Positions 25,118-34,468 are shown, counted from the first letter of the stretch. The stretch is DNA of 64,000 nucleotides from Oricola sp. (GCF_022763245.1 NZ_JALEGV010000012.1:248001-312000), one strand, 5' to 3'. Numbers and translations are program-made. Notes: generated from the sequence alone by a model not told the origin.

Positions 25118-27060
25118 GACGCGATCCCCGACTTTGCCTTGCCGTCGACCTCGCCCGCAACGGCCCTGTCGGACTGCCGCGTTATCCGATTGGAGAGGAA
25201 CTCCTCCAGCGTCCCGACGATGCCCTTGCGCAGGAACAGCACGCAAAGCACGAAGATCGCGCCCTGCATGACCACCACCCACGCGCCGAACGTGGCGAGC
25301 TTCGTCTGCAGGGTGACGACGACGGCTGCGCCGACGACCGGGCCGAGCAACGTGCCGACACCGCCGATGAGCGTCATCAACAGAGCGTCGGCCGACGTCA
25401 TGAAATAGACGTCTGCGAGCGACGCGATCTGGAAAATGATCGCCTTCATGCTGCCGGCGAGACCCGAGAGCGCCGCTGACAGGGTGAAGGCGATGAGCTT
25501 GTAATTGTCGGTGGAGTAACCCAGCGAGATCGAGCGCGCCTCGTTTTCCCGGATGGATTTCAGCGTCTGCCCGAAGGGCGAATGCAGGACGCGGTAGAGG
25601 AAGGCGAAGGCCGCGAGGAACACCGCGAGCATCACGTAATACATAGTCATCGCGTTCGACAGGTCGATGAAGCCGAACAGCATGCCGCGCGGTACCGACT
25701 GGATGCCGTCCTCGCCATGGGTCCAATCGGCCTGGACCGCATAGAAGTAGACGATTTGCGCGAGCGCCAGCGTGATCATCGCGAAGTAGAGCCCCTGGCG
25801 TCGGATCGCGAGCCAGCCGAACAGCGCGCCGAGCACGGTGGAGGCGCAGACGCCGGCGAGGATGCACAGTTCCGGCGGTACGCCCCAGACAGCGGCCATA
25901 TGTGCTGCGACATAGGACGCAGCTCCGAAGAAGGCGGCGTGGCCGAAGGCAAGCAGCCCGCCGTAACCGAAGATCAGATTGTAGGCCATCGCGAAGAGCG
26001 CGAAGCAAAGGATCTTCATCGCGAAGATCGGGAACAGCATGAAGGGCAGTATCGATCCGACAGCCAGGAGGATGACGAACCAGAGCCGGCCGTTTTCCAG
26101 GATGCTCCCCGACCGCCCCGACGACACGTCCGCGACGGAGTGGACCGACGTGTCACGGCCGAACAGGCCCGCCGGCCGCAGCACCAGGATGATCGCCATC
26201 AGGATGAAGATGACGGTCGTGGAGGCTTGCGGATAGAAGACCTTGGTCAGACCCTCGATCAACCCCATCATCAACCCGCTGAAGATGGCGCCGGAGATCG
26301 AGCCCATGCCGCCGATCACGACAACCGCGAAGATCGTGATGATGATCGACTGCCCCATTTGCGGCCCGACCTGGTAGATCGGCGCGGCCATGACGCCGGC
26401 GAAACCCGCAAGCCCGACGCCGAACGCGTAGGTCAGCATGAGCATGCGCGGCACGTTGATGCCGAAGGCGCGCACGAGATCCGGGTTCTCGGTTGCCGCG
26501 CGCAGATAGGAGCCGAGCTTCGTCCGCTCGATCAGGAACCAGGTTCCGAAGCAGACCACCACGGCGGCGACCACCACCCAGGCGCGGTAATAGGGCAGGA
26601 ACATGAAGCCGAGATTGACGCCGCCGCGCAGCAGTTCCGGCACGTCGTAACGCTGGCCGGCCGCCCCGTAGCGGACGTTGAACAGCCCTTCGATGAGCAT
26701 GGCCAGCCCGACCGTCAGCAACAGCCCGTAGGCGTGGTCGAGATCGTAGACCTTGCGGATGAAGACGCGCTCCATCAGCGCGCCGATCGCCGCCACCCCG
26801 ATCGGCACGAGGATCAGGGCCCACCAGTAATTGATCGAGGGCAGGCCGAGACCGGGAAACAGGGTCGGCAGATTGTAGAGGTACCAGGCGCCGAACGCGC
26901 CGAGCATGTATTGCGCCCCGTGGACGAAATTGCCGATGCGCAGCATGCCGAAGATGATTGCGACGCCGAGGCTCATCAGCGCGTAGAACGAGCCGTTGAT
27001 CAGCCCGATGAACAACTGGCCGAATAGCAACGCCGGCGAGATTCCGATCAGGTCGGTCAT
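25114..27060 (-). CDS. Fused LivH-LivM branched-chain-type ABC permease
   Basis: A 648-aa inner-membrane protein joining the two usually separate HAAT permeases. Residues 1 to about 295 are LivH-like (NGSFYALMSLGVAIIFGML, then IGGMGSISGAI, ending LRPAGLFG). Residues from about 325 onward are LivM-like (AMAYNLIFGYGGLLAFGHAAFFG, SIRENEARSISLGY, GGVGTLLGPVVGA). No stop codon separates them, and a roughly 25-residue polar linker joins them. LivF lies 2 bp upstream. With LivG, LivF and the binding protein it would import an amino acid or, as often in catabolic loci, an organic acid. Confidence 0.88.
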   Translation of the reverse strand: MTDLIGISPALLFGQLFIGLINGSFYALMSLGVAIIFGMLRIGNFVHGAQYMLGAFGAWYLYNLPTLFPGLGLPSINYWWALILVPIGVAAIGALMERVFIRKVYDLDHAYGLLLTVGLAMLIEGLFNVRYGAAGQRYDVPELLRGGVNLGFMFLPYYRAWVVVAAVVVCFGTWFLIERTKLGSYLRAATENPDLVRAFGINVPRMLMLTYAFGVGLAGFAGVMAAPIYQVGPQMGQSIIITIFAVVVIGGMGSISGAIFSGLMMGLIEGLTKVFYPQASTTVIFILMAIILVLRPAGLFGRDTSVHSVADVSSGRSGSILENGRLWFVILLAVGSILPFMLFPIFAMKILCFALFAMAYNLIFGYGGLLAFGHAAFFGAASYVAAHMAAVWGVPPELCILAGVCASTVLGALFGWLAIRRQGLYFAMITLALAQIVYFYAVQADWTHGEDGIQSVPRGMLFGFIDLSNAMTMYYVMLAVFLAAFAFLYRVLHSPFGQTLKSIRENEARSISLGYSTDNYKLIAFTLSAALSGLAGSMKAIIFQIASLADVYFMTSADALLMTLIGGVGTLLGPVVGAAVVVTLQTKLATFGAWVVVMQGAIFVLCVLFLRKGIVGTLEEFLSNRITRQSDRAVAGEVDGKAKSGIAS

Positions 27061-27062
27061 GG

Positions 27063-27785
27063 CTAGACTCCGAGATAGGTCTGGATTTTCTGCTCGCTGG
27101 TTGCGAGATCGGCCTTGTCGATGGTTTCCACGACCTTGCCGTGCTCCACGATGCAGAAGCGGTCCGCTATCTTCGCCGCGAAATGAAAGTTCTGTTCGAC
27201 GAGCAGGATCGTGTAGCCGCGTTCCTTGAGTGCCGAGATCACCGAGCCGATCTGCTTGACGATCACCGGGGCAAGTCCTTCGGTCGGCTCGTCGAGAAGC
27301 AGGGTCTTCGCCCCGGTGCGCAGGATGCGGCCGATGGCCAGCATCTGTTGTTCGCCACCGGAGAGCTTGGTGCCCTGGCTGTGCCAGCGCGCCTTCAGGT
27401 TCGGGAAGAGCTCCAACAGGTCCTTGTTGCTCATGCCGCCAGGCGCGACCACGGGCGGCAGTTCGAGGTTCTCGCCGACGGTGAGGCTGGAGAAGATACC
27501 GCGCTCTTCCGGACAGTAGGCGACGCCCACCTTGGCGACCACTTCCGGCGGCGCCTTGGAGATGTCCTTGCCGGAGAAGACGATTTCGCCGCTTCTGCGG
27601 CGCATCAGCCCCATGATCGCGCGCAGGGTCGAGGTCTTTCCGGCGCCGTTGCGCCCGAGAAGCGTGACCAACTCGCCCGCACGCACGTCGAAGGAGACGC
27701 CGTGCAGCGCCTTGCTCTCGCCGTACCATCCTTCGAGATTGCGCACCTGGAGAAGCGGTCTGGAAGCCGAAGCGCCGTCAGTCAT
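27063..27785 (-). CDS. livF: LivF-type ABC transporter ATPase
   Basis: A 240-aa ATPase with Walker A GRNGAGKT (44-51), signature LSGGEQQ (141-147), Walker B LLLDEP (162-167) and the family segment YCPEERGIFSSLTVGENL. LivF and LivG form the ATPase pair of HAAT importers. It starts inside the end of livG (8-bp overlap) and ends 2 bp before the fused permease gene. Confidence 0.93.
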   Translation of the reverse strand: MTDGASASRPLLQVRNLEGWYGESKALHGVSFDVRAGELVTLLGRNGAGKTSTLRAIMGLMRRRSGEIVFSGKDISKAPPEVVAKVGVAYCPEERGIFSSLTVGENLELPPVVAPGGMSNKDLLELFPNLKARWHSQGTKLSGGEQQMLAIGRILRTGAKTLLLDEPTEGLAPVIVKQIGSVISALKERGYTILLVEQNFHFAAKIADRFCIVEHGKVVETIDKADLATSEQKIQTYLGV

Positions 27786-28548
27786 CGGTTCCTCCGATAT
27801 AGGCTTCGATCACGCGGTGGTCCTGCGAGACCGTCTGGTAGTCGCCCTCGGCCAGCACCCGCCCGAGCGCCAGAACGGTGATCGTGTCGGACAGGGCGGC
27901 GACGACGGACAGATTGTGTTCCACCATCAGGATGGTCCGGTTTGCCGAGACCCGGCGGATGAGTTCGGCGATGCGGTCGACGTCCTCGTGGCCAAGGCCG
28001 GAGGTCGGCTCGTCGAGGAGCAGCATCTCCGGATCCAGCGCCAGCGTCGTCGCGATCTCGAGCGCGCGTTTTCGGCCATAGGACAAAAGGGTCGCCGGCC
28101 GCTCGCTATAGGCGAGAAGCCCGACCTGATCGAGCAGTTCGTCGATCCGCCCGTCCAGCGCCTTCAGGGCCTTTTCGCTCTGCCAGAAGCGATAGGAGTT
28201 GCCGAGAGGACGCTGCAGCGCGATACGGACGTTCTCGCGCACCGTCATGCGCGGAAAGACAGCGGAAATCTGGAACGAGCGCACGATACCCCGGCGCGCG
28301 ACCTGCTCGGGGCGCAGGCTCGTGATGTCCTCGCCATTGTAGCGGATGGTCCCGCTGCTGGGCCGCAGGAACTTCGTGATGAGGTTGAACGTGGTGGTCT
28401 TGCCGGCGCCGTTCGGCCCGATCAGCGCGTGGATGGAGTGCCGGCGCACCTTGAGATCGACATCCTTGACGGCATCGAAGCCGAAGAACGTCTTCGTCAG
28501 GGCCGAAGCCTCGATAATGTAGTCCGCCGTTGCGGCACCGGCTGTCAT
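27778..28548 (-). CDS. livG: LivG-type ABC transporter ATPase
   Basis: A 256-aa ATPase with Walker A GPNGAGKT (44-51), FQISAVFPRMTVRENV, Walker B LLLDEP and the LivG-specific insert after it (TSGLGHEDV, HNLSVV). The ABC signature is the variant LSYGRKR, common in LivG-like proteins where LSGGQ is degenerate. Its ATG overlaps the stop of the DUF1330 gene (ATGA). It pairs with LivF below it. Confidence 0.92.
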   Translation of the reverse strand: MTAGAATADYIIEASALTKTFFGFDAVKDVDLKVRRHSIHALIGPNGAGKTTTFNLITKFLRPSSGTIRYNGEDITSLRPEQVARRGIVRSFQISAVFPRMTVRENVRIALQRPLGNSYRFWQSEKALKALDGRIDELLDQVGLLAYSERPATLLSYGRKRALEIATTLALDPEMLLLDEPTSGLGHEDVDRIAELIRRVSANRTILMVEHNLSVVAALSDTITVLALGRVLAEGDYQTVSQDHRVIEAYIGGTDD

Positions 28549-28853
28549 GTTCCCTGCTCTCCAACATCGAGGCCGTCCAGAAGCACGCCGCGCGCTTTCG
28601 CCGCGCGCTGACGCAATGCGATCAGCTCCTGATATTCGTCGGAGTGATAGAAGCTGTATGCCGCCTCATAGGTCGGGAACTCGACGACCGACAGGCTGGC
28701 CGGTGCCCAGCCGCCCTCGAGCGGCGTCGGGTCTGCGCTGTTGGCGAGAAAACGGCCCCCGCTCGCCGCCATGACCGGCCCCGCGACGCGGCGATATTCT
28801 TCCCATGCCGCCGGATCGGTGATCTCGATCTCAAAGATCATGTAGCTCGGCAT
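28545..28853 (-). CDS. DUF1330 family small protein
   Basis: A 102-aa ferredoxin-like (dimeric alpha-beta barrel) protein: MPSYMIFEIEITDPAAWEEY at the start, GGRFLANSADPTPLEGGW in the middle, then VVEFPTYEAAYSFYHSDEYQEL. Function is not established for the family. It has a GGGAGG site 7 bases before its ATG and sits between the binding-protein gene and livG in the transport operon, an unusual place. A role in handling the imported compound is possible but unproven. Confidence 0.85.
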   Translation of the reverse strand: MPSYMIFEIEITDPAAWEEYRRVAGPVMAASGGRFLANSADPTPLEGGWAPASLSVVEFPTYEAAYSFYHSDEYQELIALRQRAAKARGVLLDGLDVGEQGT

Positions 28854-28910
28854 GAACAGCCTCCCTGCGCAATTCGGACGGATTTCTGGCGTGCAAACGC
28901 GCGATGGACC

Positions 28911-28941
28911 GGGAGAGGCGAGCCCGAGCCGCCTCTCCCGT
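28911..28941 (-). other. Stem-loop after the binding-protein gene
   Basis: An 11-bp perfect stem (28911-28921 with 28931-28941) and a 9-nt loop, 15 bases after the stop of the substrate-binding protein on the minus strand and 57 bases before the DUF1330 gene. No T-run follows, so it is more likely an mRNA-stabilising or attenuating hairpin, as often seen after binding-protein genes, than a full terminator. Confidence 0.6.
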
Positions 28942-28956
28942 CGTTGCCGTTCGAGC

Positions 28957-30150
28957 TTACTTGCCGATCGTGCAGGCCGATTCCGAATAGGGCTTGAACG
29001 CCTCCTCGGCAGGGATGGCCGCGATCAGCTTGAAGAAGTCGTCCTTCTCCTCGACCTCCGCGGGCGTCTTCACCTGCAGCGAGTACTGGTCGTGGATTAG
29101 CCGGCCATTCGGATACATCGTGCTGTTGTGAATGAAGAAATCCTCGATCTCCATCTCATGCATGACCTTGAGCACGGCATCCGGATCGTCGGTGCCGGCC
29201 GTCTCCACGGCGTCGAGATAGTTCGACACGGCCGAATAGGTTCCAGCCGCGATCCAGCCCGGCGCATTGCCGGTGATTTCCATCATCCGCTTGCCGAACT
29301 CGTAGGATGCCTCGTCCTGCTTCCAGAACCACGGCACGCCGAACCGGACGCCCTGCATCGCTTCGACGCCGATGGCGCGCGCGTCGGACTGGTGCAGAGC
29401 CGGCAGCGTGACCTGCATGCCCGACGCCATGATGCCGAATTCCTGGACCTGCTTGACCGCGTTGACGAGATCCGGGCCGCTGACATTGAGGATCAGCGCT
29501 TCGGCACCGGAGGCCTGGGCCTGCAGCAGGTAGGACGAGAAGTCCGTGGAGCCGAGCGGCGCCCGGATCTTGCCGGCGACCGTGCCGCCGCCGTCGACGA
29601 TCGCGGCTTCTTCCGTCGCTTCCTGCACCTTGCCGGCTTCATAGTCCGGCGACAGGATGAAGAAGGACTTGACGCCGTCGGATAGCAGCGCCTTGACCGG
29701 GCCGGTGAACATCGAATGGGCGTCATAGGCCCATGCGATCACGTGCCCGTTGCAATCCGCCTCGGTCGGCTTGTCGGTCAGCGGCGACACGAACAGGCCG
29801 ATCTTGCCGGTTTCCCCGATCAGCGTGTTCACGCCAAGCGCGATGGCGGAGTTGGCCATGTCGGCGATGACGTCGACGCCGTCCTGCTCCAGCCACTGGC
29901 GCGCGATGGCCAAGCCGACTTCGGGCTTGTTCTGGTGGTCGGCGGAAACGAGTTCGATCGGCTTGCCGAGAGCCGTTCCGCCGTGGTCCTTGATCGCCAA
30001 TTCGACGGCGTGAACGACTTCCGTCCCCCCCAACGCCGAAAAGGACGAACTCTGGTCGTTGAGCACGCCGATCTTCACTGCACCGTCCTCGGCCAGGACG
30101 GCAGTGGACGGAATCGACAACGCAATCGCCAACGCGATCTTGAGCTTCAT
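28957..30150 (-). CDS. Liv/HAAT-type ABC transporter substrate-binding protein
   Basis: A 397-aa periplasmic protein with a signal peptide of about 20 residues (IALAIALSIPSTAVLA, then EDG). The mature part follows the Peripla_BP_6 pattern: VKIGVLNDQSS, ELVSADHQNKPEVGLAIARQWLEQDGVDVIAD, and later SYLLQAQASGAEALILN. Cysteines at C176-type positions and near the C-terminus (ESACTIGK) could form a disulphide. It heads the liv operon, 113 bp downstream of a shared operator copy, so uptake seems to be co-regulated with the catabolic genes. The ligand may be an organic acid and not an amino acid. Confidence 0.88.
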   Translation of the reverse strand: MKLKIALAIALSIPSTAVLAEDGAVKIGVLNDQSSSFSALGGTEVVHAVELAIKDHGGTALGKPIELVSADHQNKPEVGLAIARQWLEQDGVDVIADMANSAIALGVNTLIGETGKIGLFVSPLTDKPTEADCNGHVIAWAYDAHSMFTGPVKALLSDGVKSFFILSPDYEAGKVQEATEEAAIVDGGGTVAGKIRAPLGSTDFSSYLLQAQASGAEALILNVSGPDLVNAVKQVQEFGIMASGMQVTLPALHQSDARAIGVEAMQGVRFGVPWFWKQDEASYEFGKRMMEITGNAPGWIAAGTYSAVSNYLDAVETAGTDDPDAVLKVMHEMEIEDFFIHNSTMYPNGRLIHDQYSLQVKTPAEVEEKDDFFKLIAAIPAEEAFKPYSESACTIGK

Positions 30151-30262
30151 GATTTTCCTCCCTTTTTTGTCCGATGCACGAATTCATCGACAACACGGGC
30201 GCTTCTACCGACAGGCCGGAGCGCGCCACGGATAACGTTCAGTGCATCGCAGCAAGTAAACA

Positions 30263-30278
30263 TCGTCCAAAGAGACTA
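30263..30278 (-). promoter_or_regulatory. Shared operator motif, copy upstream of the liv operon
   Basis: Read towards the binding-protein gene the site is TAGTCTCTTTGGACGA, continuing TGTT, 113 bp before ATG 30150. It lies in the 283-bp divergent region between the liv operon and the ipdAB operon. Confidence 0.6.
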
Positions 30279-30337
30279 TCGGACCCGGCGACGCTCCGCT
30301 GTGATTTGATCAACGAATTCCGCCCGTTCCGGTCCCG

Positions 30338-30353
30338 TAGTCTCATCGGACGA
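30338..30353 (+). promoter_or_regulatory. Shared operator motif, copy upstream of the ipdAB operon
   Basis: TAGTCTCATCGGACGA on the plus strand, 81 bp before ATG 30434. Together with the copy at 30263 it makes a back-to-back pair, as at 21057/21088. The rest of the 283-bp gap (30151-30433) shows no gene. Confidence 0.65.
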
Positions 30354-30433
30354 TTTGGCGCCAATTCGGTTCGGGCATGTGTTGGGCAATCGCTCCAGTA
30401 GCGCCCGAAACCAATCATGGATCTGCCAGACTG

Positions 30434-31414
30434 ATGAAAGCGGTCATCTGCAAGGAATTCGCTCCACGTTCCGAGCTGAGGCTTGAAGACGCCCCGTCAC
30501 CGGTGCCCGGAGACGGGGAGGTGCTGATCAAGGTCGAGGCGTGCGGCGTCAATTTCTTCGACGGGCTGATGGTGGAAGGCAACTACCAGACGAAGCCGGA
30601 TCGCCCGTTCACGCCGGGCAGCGAAGTCGCGGGCGTCGTCACCGGCATCGGCGCCGGGGTGACCGGCCTGCAGCCCGGAACACGCGTGATCGCCTTCAAC
30701 GGCATCGGCGGATACGCCGAGGAAGCGGTGGCGCTGGCCGAGCGGGTCTATCCGATCCCCGACTCGATGACCTTCACTCAGGCCGCGGGCTTCCTGATCA
30801 CCTATGCAACCTCGCACCACGCCCTGAAGGACCGGGCGAAACTGCAGCCGGGAGAAACCCTTCTCGTCCTCGGCGCGGCCGGCGGCGTCGGGCTGACGGC
30901 CGTCGAACTCGGCAAGCAGATGGGGGCCCGCGTGATCGCGGCGGCATCCAGCGAGGAAAAACTCGCGCTCTGCCGGCGCCATGGCGCCGACGAGACCGTC
31001 AATTACGCGACCGAGGAACTGAGGCCGCGACTGAAGGAACTGACGGGCGGAAAGGGCGTGGACGTCGTCTACGACCCGGTCGGCGGCGCGACGACCGAGA
31101 CCGCATTGCGCAGCCTTGCCACGAACGGCCGCCACCTGGTGATCGGCTTTGCCGCGGGCGACATCCCGAAAGTGCCTTTGAACCTGTTGCTGCTGAAGCA
31201 GACCGCGCTTGTCGGGGTGTTCTGGGGCGCCTTCGCGCGGGCCAATCCCGAACGCCACGCGGCCAACATGGCCGAACTCTTCTCCTGGTTCGACCAGGGC
31301 AAGCTCAACCCGCACATTCATGCCGAATATCCGCTCGATCAGTTCGCCGACGCCTTGAGCGCGGTGATGGAGCGGACCGCGCAGGGCAAGGTCGTCCTGC
31401 GGATGGCCGACTGA
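30434..31414 (+). CDS. NADPH:quinone oxidoreductase/MDR-family zinc-less dehydrogenase
   Basis: A 326-aa medium-chain dehydrogenase/reductase of the quinone oxidoreductase group. An N-terminal GroES-like domain (VEACGVNFFDGLMVEG) is followed by a Rossmann domain with LVLGAAGGVGLTAVELGKQMGARVIAAASSEEK. The zinc ligands of alcohol dehydrogenases are absent. It probably reduces an enone or quinone double bond with NADPH. It is the first gene of the plus-strand operon that carries ipdA and ipdB, 81 bp past an operator copy. Its steroid substrate, if any, is not known. Confidence 0.85.
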   Translation: MKAVICKEFAPRSELRLEDAPSPVPGDGEVLIKVEACGVNFFDGLMVEGNYQTKPDRPFTPGSEVAGVVTGIGAGVTGLQPGTRVIAFNGIGGYAEEAVALAERVYPIPDSMTFTQAAGFLITYATSHHALKDRAKLQPGETLLVLGAAGGVGLTAVELGKQMGARVIAAASSEEKLALCRRHGADETVNYATEELRPRLKELTGGKGVDVVYDPVGGATTETALRSLATNGRHLVIGFAAGDIPKVPLNLLLLKQTALVGVFWGAFARANPERHAANMAELFSWFDQGKLNPHIHAEYPLDQFADALSAVMERTAQGKVVLRMAD

Positions 31415-31444
31415 GAATTTGACCCGAAGCGAAAGCGCTATTCG

Positions 31445-33538
31445 ATGAACGAAATGGATATTCAAACCGTCACGCTCGAACGACAAGGGGCCGTCCTTGT
31501 CGCGACGGTCGACAACCCGCCGGTCAACGCGCTCTCCCATTCGGTGCGCGCCGGGCTCGTCGATGCCGTTGAAGCGCTCGAATCCGATCCGCAGGCCAAG
31601 GCGCTCGTGATCGTCTGCGCCGGGCGCACATTCATCGCCGGGGCGGACATTCGCGAATTCAACAAGCCTTTGAAGGAGCCGCGTCTCGGCGTTCTGATCG
31701 AACGTCTCGACCGCTGCGAAAAGCCCGTTATCGCGGCCATGCACGGCACGGCACTCGGCGGCGGCCTCGAAATCGCGCTCGCCTGCAGCTACCGCGTCGC
31801 CCTCGAAAGCGCCCGGTTCGGATTGCCGGAAGTCAAGCTCGGCCTGTTGCCGGGATCCGGCGGCATCGTGCGCCTGCCGCGCCTGATCGGCGTCGAGGAA
31901 GCCCTCGCGATGATCAGCCAGGGCAATCAGGTCGATGCTGAGCATGCGCTTGAGACCGGCCTGCTCGACGAGGTGATGGCCGACGATCTGCGCGCCGGCG
32001 CGCTGGCCTTCGCCGAGCGGATCGTCGCGGAAGGCGGAGCGATCCGGCGTACGAGCGATTTGCCCGTGCCGACGATCGAGCCCGGCTTCCTCGATGCCAA
32101 GCGCGCCGAATTCGCCAAGAAGTTCAAGGGCCTCGACGCGCCGCAGATCGCCGTCGATCTCGTCGAGATGATGTCGACGACCCCGTTCCAGGAGGCCGCG
32201 GCCAGGGAATACGCGACCTGCAAGGAACTGATCGCTTCCCCGCAATCGCAGGCCCTTCGCCACCTCTTCGCCGCCGAACGCGCCGCGCTGAAGATCGACG
32301 GCGTGCCCGCCGAGGTCGAACCGCGCGAAATCCGCACGGTCGCCGTGGCAGGCCCCGGTGTCATGGGGCGCGGCATCGCCATCTGCTTCCTGAACGCCGG
32401 CTATCCGGTGGTCCTCCTCGGCAAGGACGAGGAGAACCTGTCGAAGGGCGTCGGCGGCATTCGCAAGATCCTCGAAAGCGGCGTCAAGCGCGGACGGATG
32501 ACCCAGGAAGCGGCCGACGAGCAGATGTCGCACCTCACCCCGACGCTGGACTATGCCGATCTCGGCGCTGTCGATCTCGTCGTCGAAGCCGTCACCGAGG
32601 ATCTCGCCACCAAGAAGGATGTCTTCGCCAGGCTCGACGCGGCGCTCCCAGACCGCGCGATCATCGCCACCAACACCTCCTTCCTCGACATCGAGGCATT
32701 GGCATCCTCCGTCACGCGGCCCGAAAATGTCGCCGGCATGCATTTCTTCAATCCGGCGAACGTGATGAAGCTTCTCGAAAACGTGCGCGCCGGCCGCACC
32801 GCTCCGGACGTTCTCGCCACGATCACGTCCGTCGGAAAGAAGATCGGAAAAGTGCCGGTCATGGTCGGCCGGTCGGAAGGTTTCGTCGCCAACCGGATGC
32901 TGTCCAAGCGCTCGCGCGAGGCCCAGTTCCTGCTCGAAGACGGCGCGACGCCGCAACAGATCGACAAGGTCCTGTCCGGCTTCGGCTTCCCGATCGGACC
33001 GTTCGCGTTGGCCGACCTGGCCGGCATGGACGTGATGGCGGCCGCCCGCAAGGCCAGGCTCGCAGGCATGACGCCGCGCGAGCAGGCCTGCGACATCGTC
33101 GACAAGCTCGCGGCGGCCGGACGGCTCGGCCAGAAGACCGGCGCCGGCTACTATCTCTACGGCGACGACCGGAAACCGCAGCCGGATCCGGCGGTCGACG
33201 AACTGCTGGCCGCCCACCGCGCCGAGCGCGGCTTGCCCCAGCGCGAAATCACCGACGAGGAAATCCTCGAACGCTGCCTCTACGCGATGGTCAACGAGGC
33301 CGCGAAGATCATCGACGAAGGCGCGGCCGCGCGCCCGGGCGACATCGACGTCATCTGGACGAACGGCTTCGGCTGGCCGACCCATCTGGGAGGGCCGATG
33401 TTCTGGGCCAACCGGATCGGATTGCCGAACGTGAAGGCGGCGCTTGAAAAATACAGCGCCCTTGTCGGCGAGGAATACTTCAGGCCGGCCAACCTCATCG
33501 AAAGCCTCGTGGCCGAAGGACGCGGCTTCTATGACTGA
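31445..33538 (+). CDS. Bifunctional enoyl-CoA hydratase/3-hydroxyacyl-CoA dehydrogenase
   Basis: A 697-aa fusion of the peroxisomal-bifunctional/FadJ type. The crotonase part (1 to about 190) has both catalytic glutamates, E109 (GGGLEIAL) and E129 ([14 protein letters not shown]). The dehydrogenase part has the NAD loop GPGVMGRG (303-310), TNTS at 409-412 and catalytic H433 (HFFNPANVM, where N replaces the usual S). A C-terminal helical repeat follows to the end. It would hydrate and oxidise enoyl-CoAs made by the acyl-CoA dehydrogenases here. It lies 30 bp after the quinone oxidoreductase gene and 41 bp before ipdA. Confidence 0.9.
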   Translation: MNEMDIQTVTLERQGAVLVATVDNPPVNALSHSVRAGLVDAVEALESDPQAKALVIVCAGRTFIAGADIREFNKPLKEPRLGVLIERLDRCEKPVIAAMHGTALGGGLEIALACSYRVALESARFGLPEVKLGLLPGSGGIVRLPRLIGVEEALAMISQGNQVDAEHALETGLLDEVMADDLRAGALAFAERIVAEGGAIRRTSDLPVPTIEPGFLDAKRAEFAKKFKGLDAPQIAVDLVEMMSTTPFQEAAAREYATCKELIASPQSQALRHLFAAERAALKIDGVPAEVEPREIRTVAVAGPGVMGRGIAICFLNAGYPVVLLGKDEENLSKGVGGIRKILESGVKRGRMTQEAADEQMSHLTPTLDYADLGAVDLVVEAVTEDLATKKDVFARLDAALPDRAIIATNTSFLDIEALASSVTRPENVAGMHFFNPANVMKLLENVRAGRTAPDVLATITSVGKKIGKVPVMVGRSEGFVANRMLSKRSREAQFLLEDGATPQQIDKVLSGFGFPIGPFALADLAGMDVMAAARKARLAGMTPREQACDIVDKLAAAGRLGQKTGAGYYLYGDDRKPQPDPAVDELLAAHRAERGLPQREITDEEILERCLYAMVNEAAKIIDEGAAARPGDIDVIWTNGFGWPTHLGGPMFWANRIGLPNVKAALEKYSALVGEEYFRPANLIESLVAEGRGFYD

Positions 33539-33579
33539 TTTCCACCCCCCAATGAACTCGCAGGACGGATAATTCGCCC

Positions 33580-34458
33580 ATGAACAAGGAAATGTCCCTC
33601 AAGTCCGTGGTCGCCGAGCTGCGCGACGGCATGACGATCGGTGTCGGCGGTTGGGGTCCGCGGCGCAAGCCCATGGCCCTGATCCGCGAGATCCTTCGAT
33701 CGGATCTGAAGGATCTGACGATCGTGGCCTATGGCGGCCCCGAAGTCGGCATGCTCTCGGCCGCCGGCAAGCTCGCCAAGGCGACCTACGGTTTCGTCTC
33801 GCTCGATTTCATTCCGATCGAGCCCTATTTCCGCAAGGCACGCCAGGAAGGCACGCTCGACGTCTGCGAACTGGACGAGGGCCTGCTCTATCTCGGCCTG
33901 CGCGCCGCGGGCCATTGCGTCCCCTTCGTTGCGACGCGGGTTGGGGTGGGGTCGGCGGTGATGTCGAACAACCCGGACTTCAAGACCGTGACGTCGCCCT
34001 ATGCGGACGGCGAGGAGTTGCTGGCGATGCCGGCGATCAAGCTGGACGCGGCGCTGATCCATGTCAGCCGCGCCGACCGCGCCGGTAACACACTGACTTT
34101 CGGGCCTGATCCCTATTTCGACGAGTTCTTCGCCAGGGCCGCAGACAAGGTCTACGTGACCACCGAGGAACTGGTGGACACGATCGCCTCGGAGGATCCC
34201 GAGGACCTCAAGGCCAACCTGTTCGAGCCCTATCTGGTGACAGGTGTCGTCGAAACTCCCCTCGGCGCGCATCCGACCACCATGCATGCGAGCTATGGTT
34301 GGGACGAGGCGCATCTGAAGGCCTATGCGGCCTCGGCCAACGAGGAAAACGGCTGGCAGCCCTTCTTCGACAAGCACATCGCGGGCGACGAGCAGAGCTA
34401 TCTCGAAAGCGTCGGCGGCGGCGAGCACATCCGCACCCTTCCCATTCCCACTTTCTGA
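33580..34458 (+). CDS. ipdA: IpdA-like subunit of the ring-cleaving COCHEA-CoA hydrolase
   Basis: A 292-aa protein of the CoA-transferase family I alpha fold. The segments DGMTIGVGGWGPRRKPMALI (17-36), VAYGGPEVGMLSAAGK (49-64), YGFVSLD (70-76), ELDEG (97-101) and FGPDPYFDEFF match IpdA (Rv3551) as I remember it. IpdAB uses a CoA-transferase fold but hydrolyses the last steroid ring by a retro-Claisen reaction; the DEG segment is about where its essential glutamate falls. The partner ipdB follows after 10 bp. An ordinary CoA-transferase is the alternative, but the paired motifs and locus favour IpdAB. Confidence 0.85.
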   Translation: MNKEMSLKSVVAELRDGMTIGVGGWGPRRKPMALIREILRSDLKDLTIVAYGGPEVGMLSAAGKLAKATYGFVSLDFIPIEPYFRKARQEGTLDVCELDEGLLYLGLRAAGHCVPFVATRVGVGSAVMSNNPDFKTVTSPYADGEELLAMPAIKLDAALIHVSRADRAGNTLTFGPDPYFDEFFARAADKVYVTTEELVDTIASEDPEDLKANLFEPYLVTGVVETPLGAHPTTMHASYGWDEAHLKAYAASANEENGWQPFFDKHIAGDEQSYLESVGGGEHIRTLPIPTF

Positions 34459-34468
34459 CGGACGCGCC

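Noticed and set aside
30497-33385. A 962-codon open frame on the minus strand
   Set aside because: It lies opposite the quinone oxidoreductase and bifunctional beta-oxidation genes, has the low-complexity RHDG composition typical of GC-rich antisense frames, and shows no domain.
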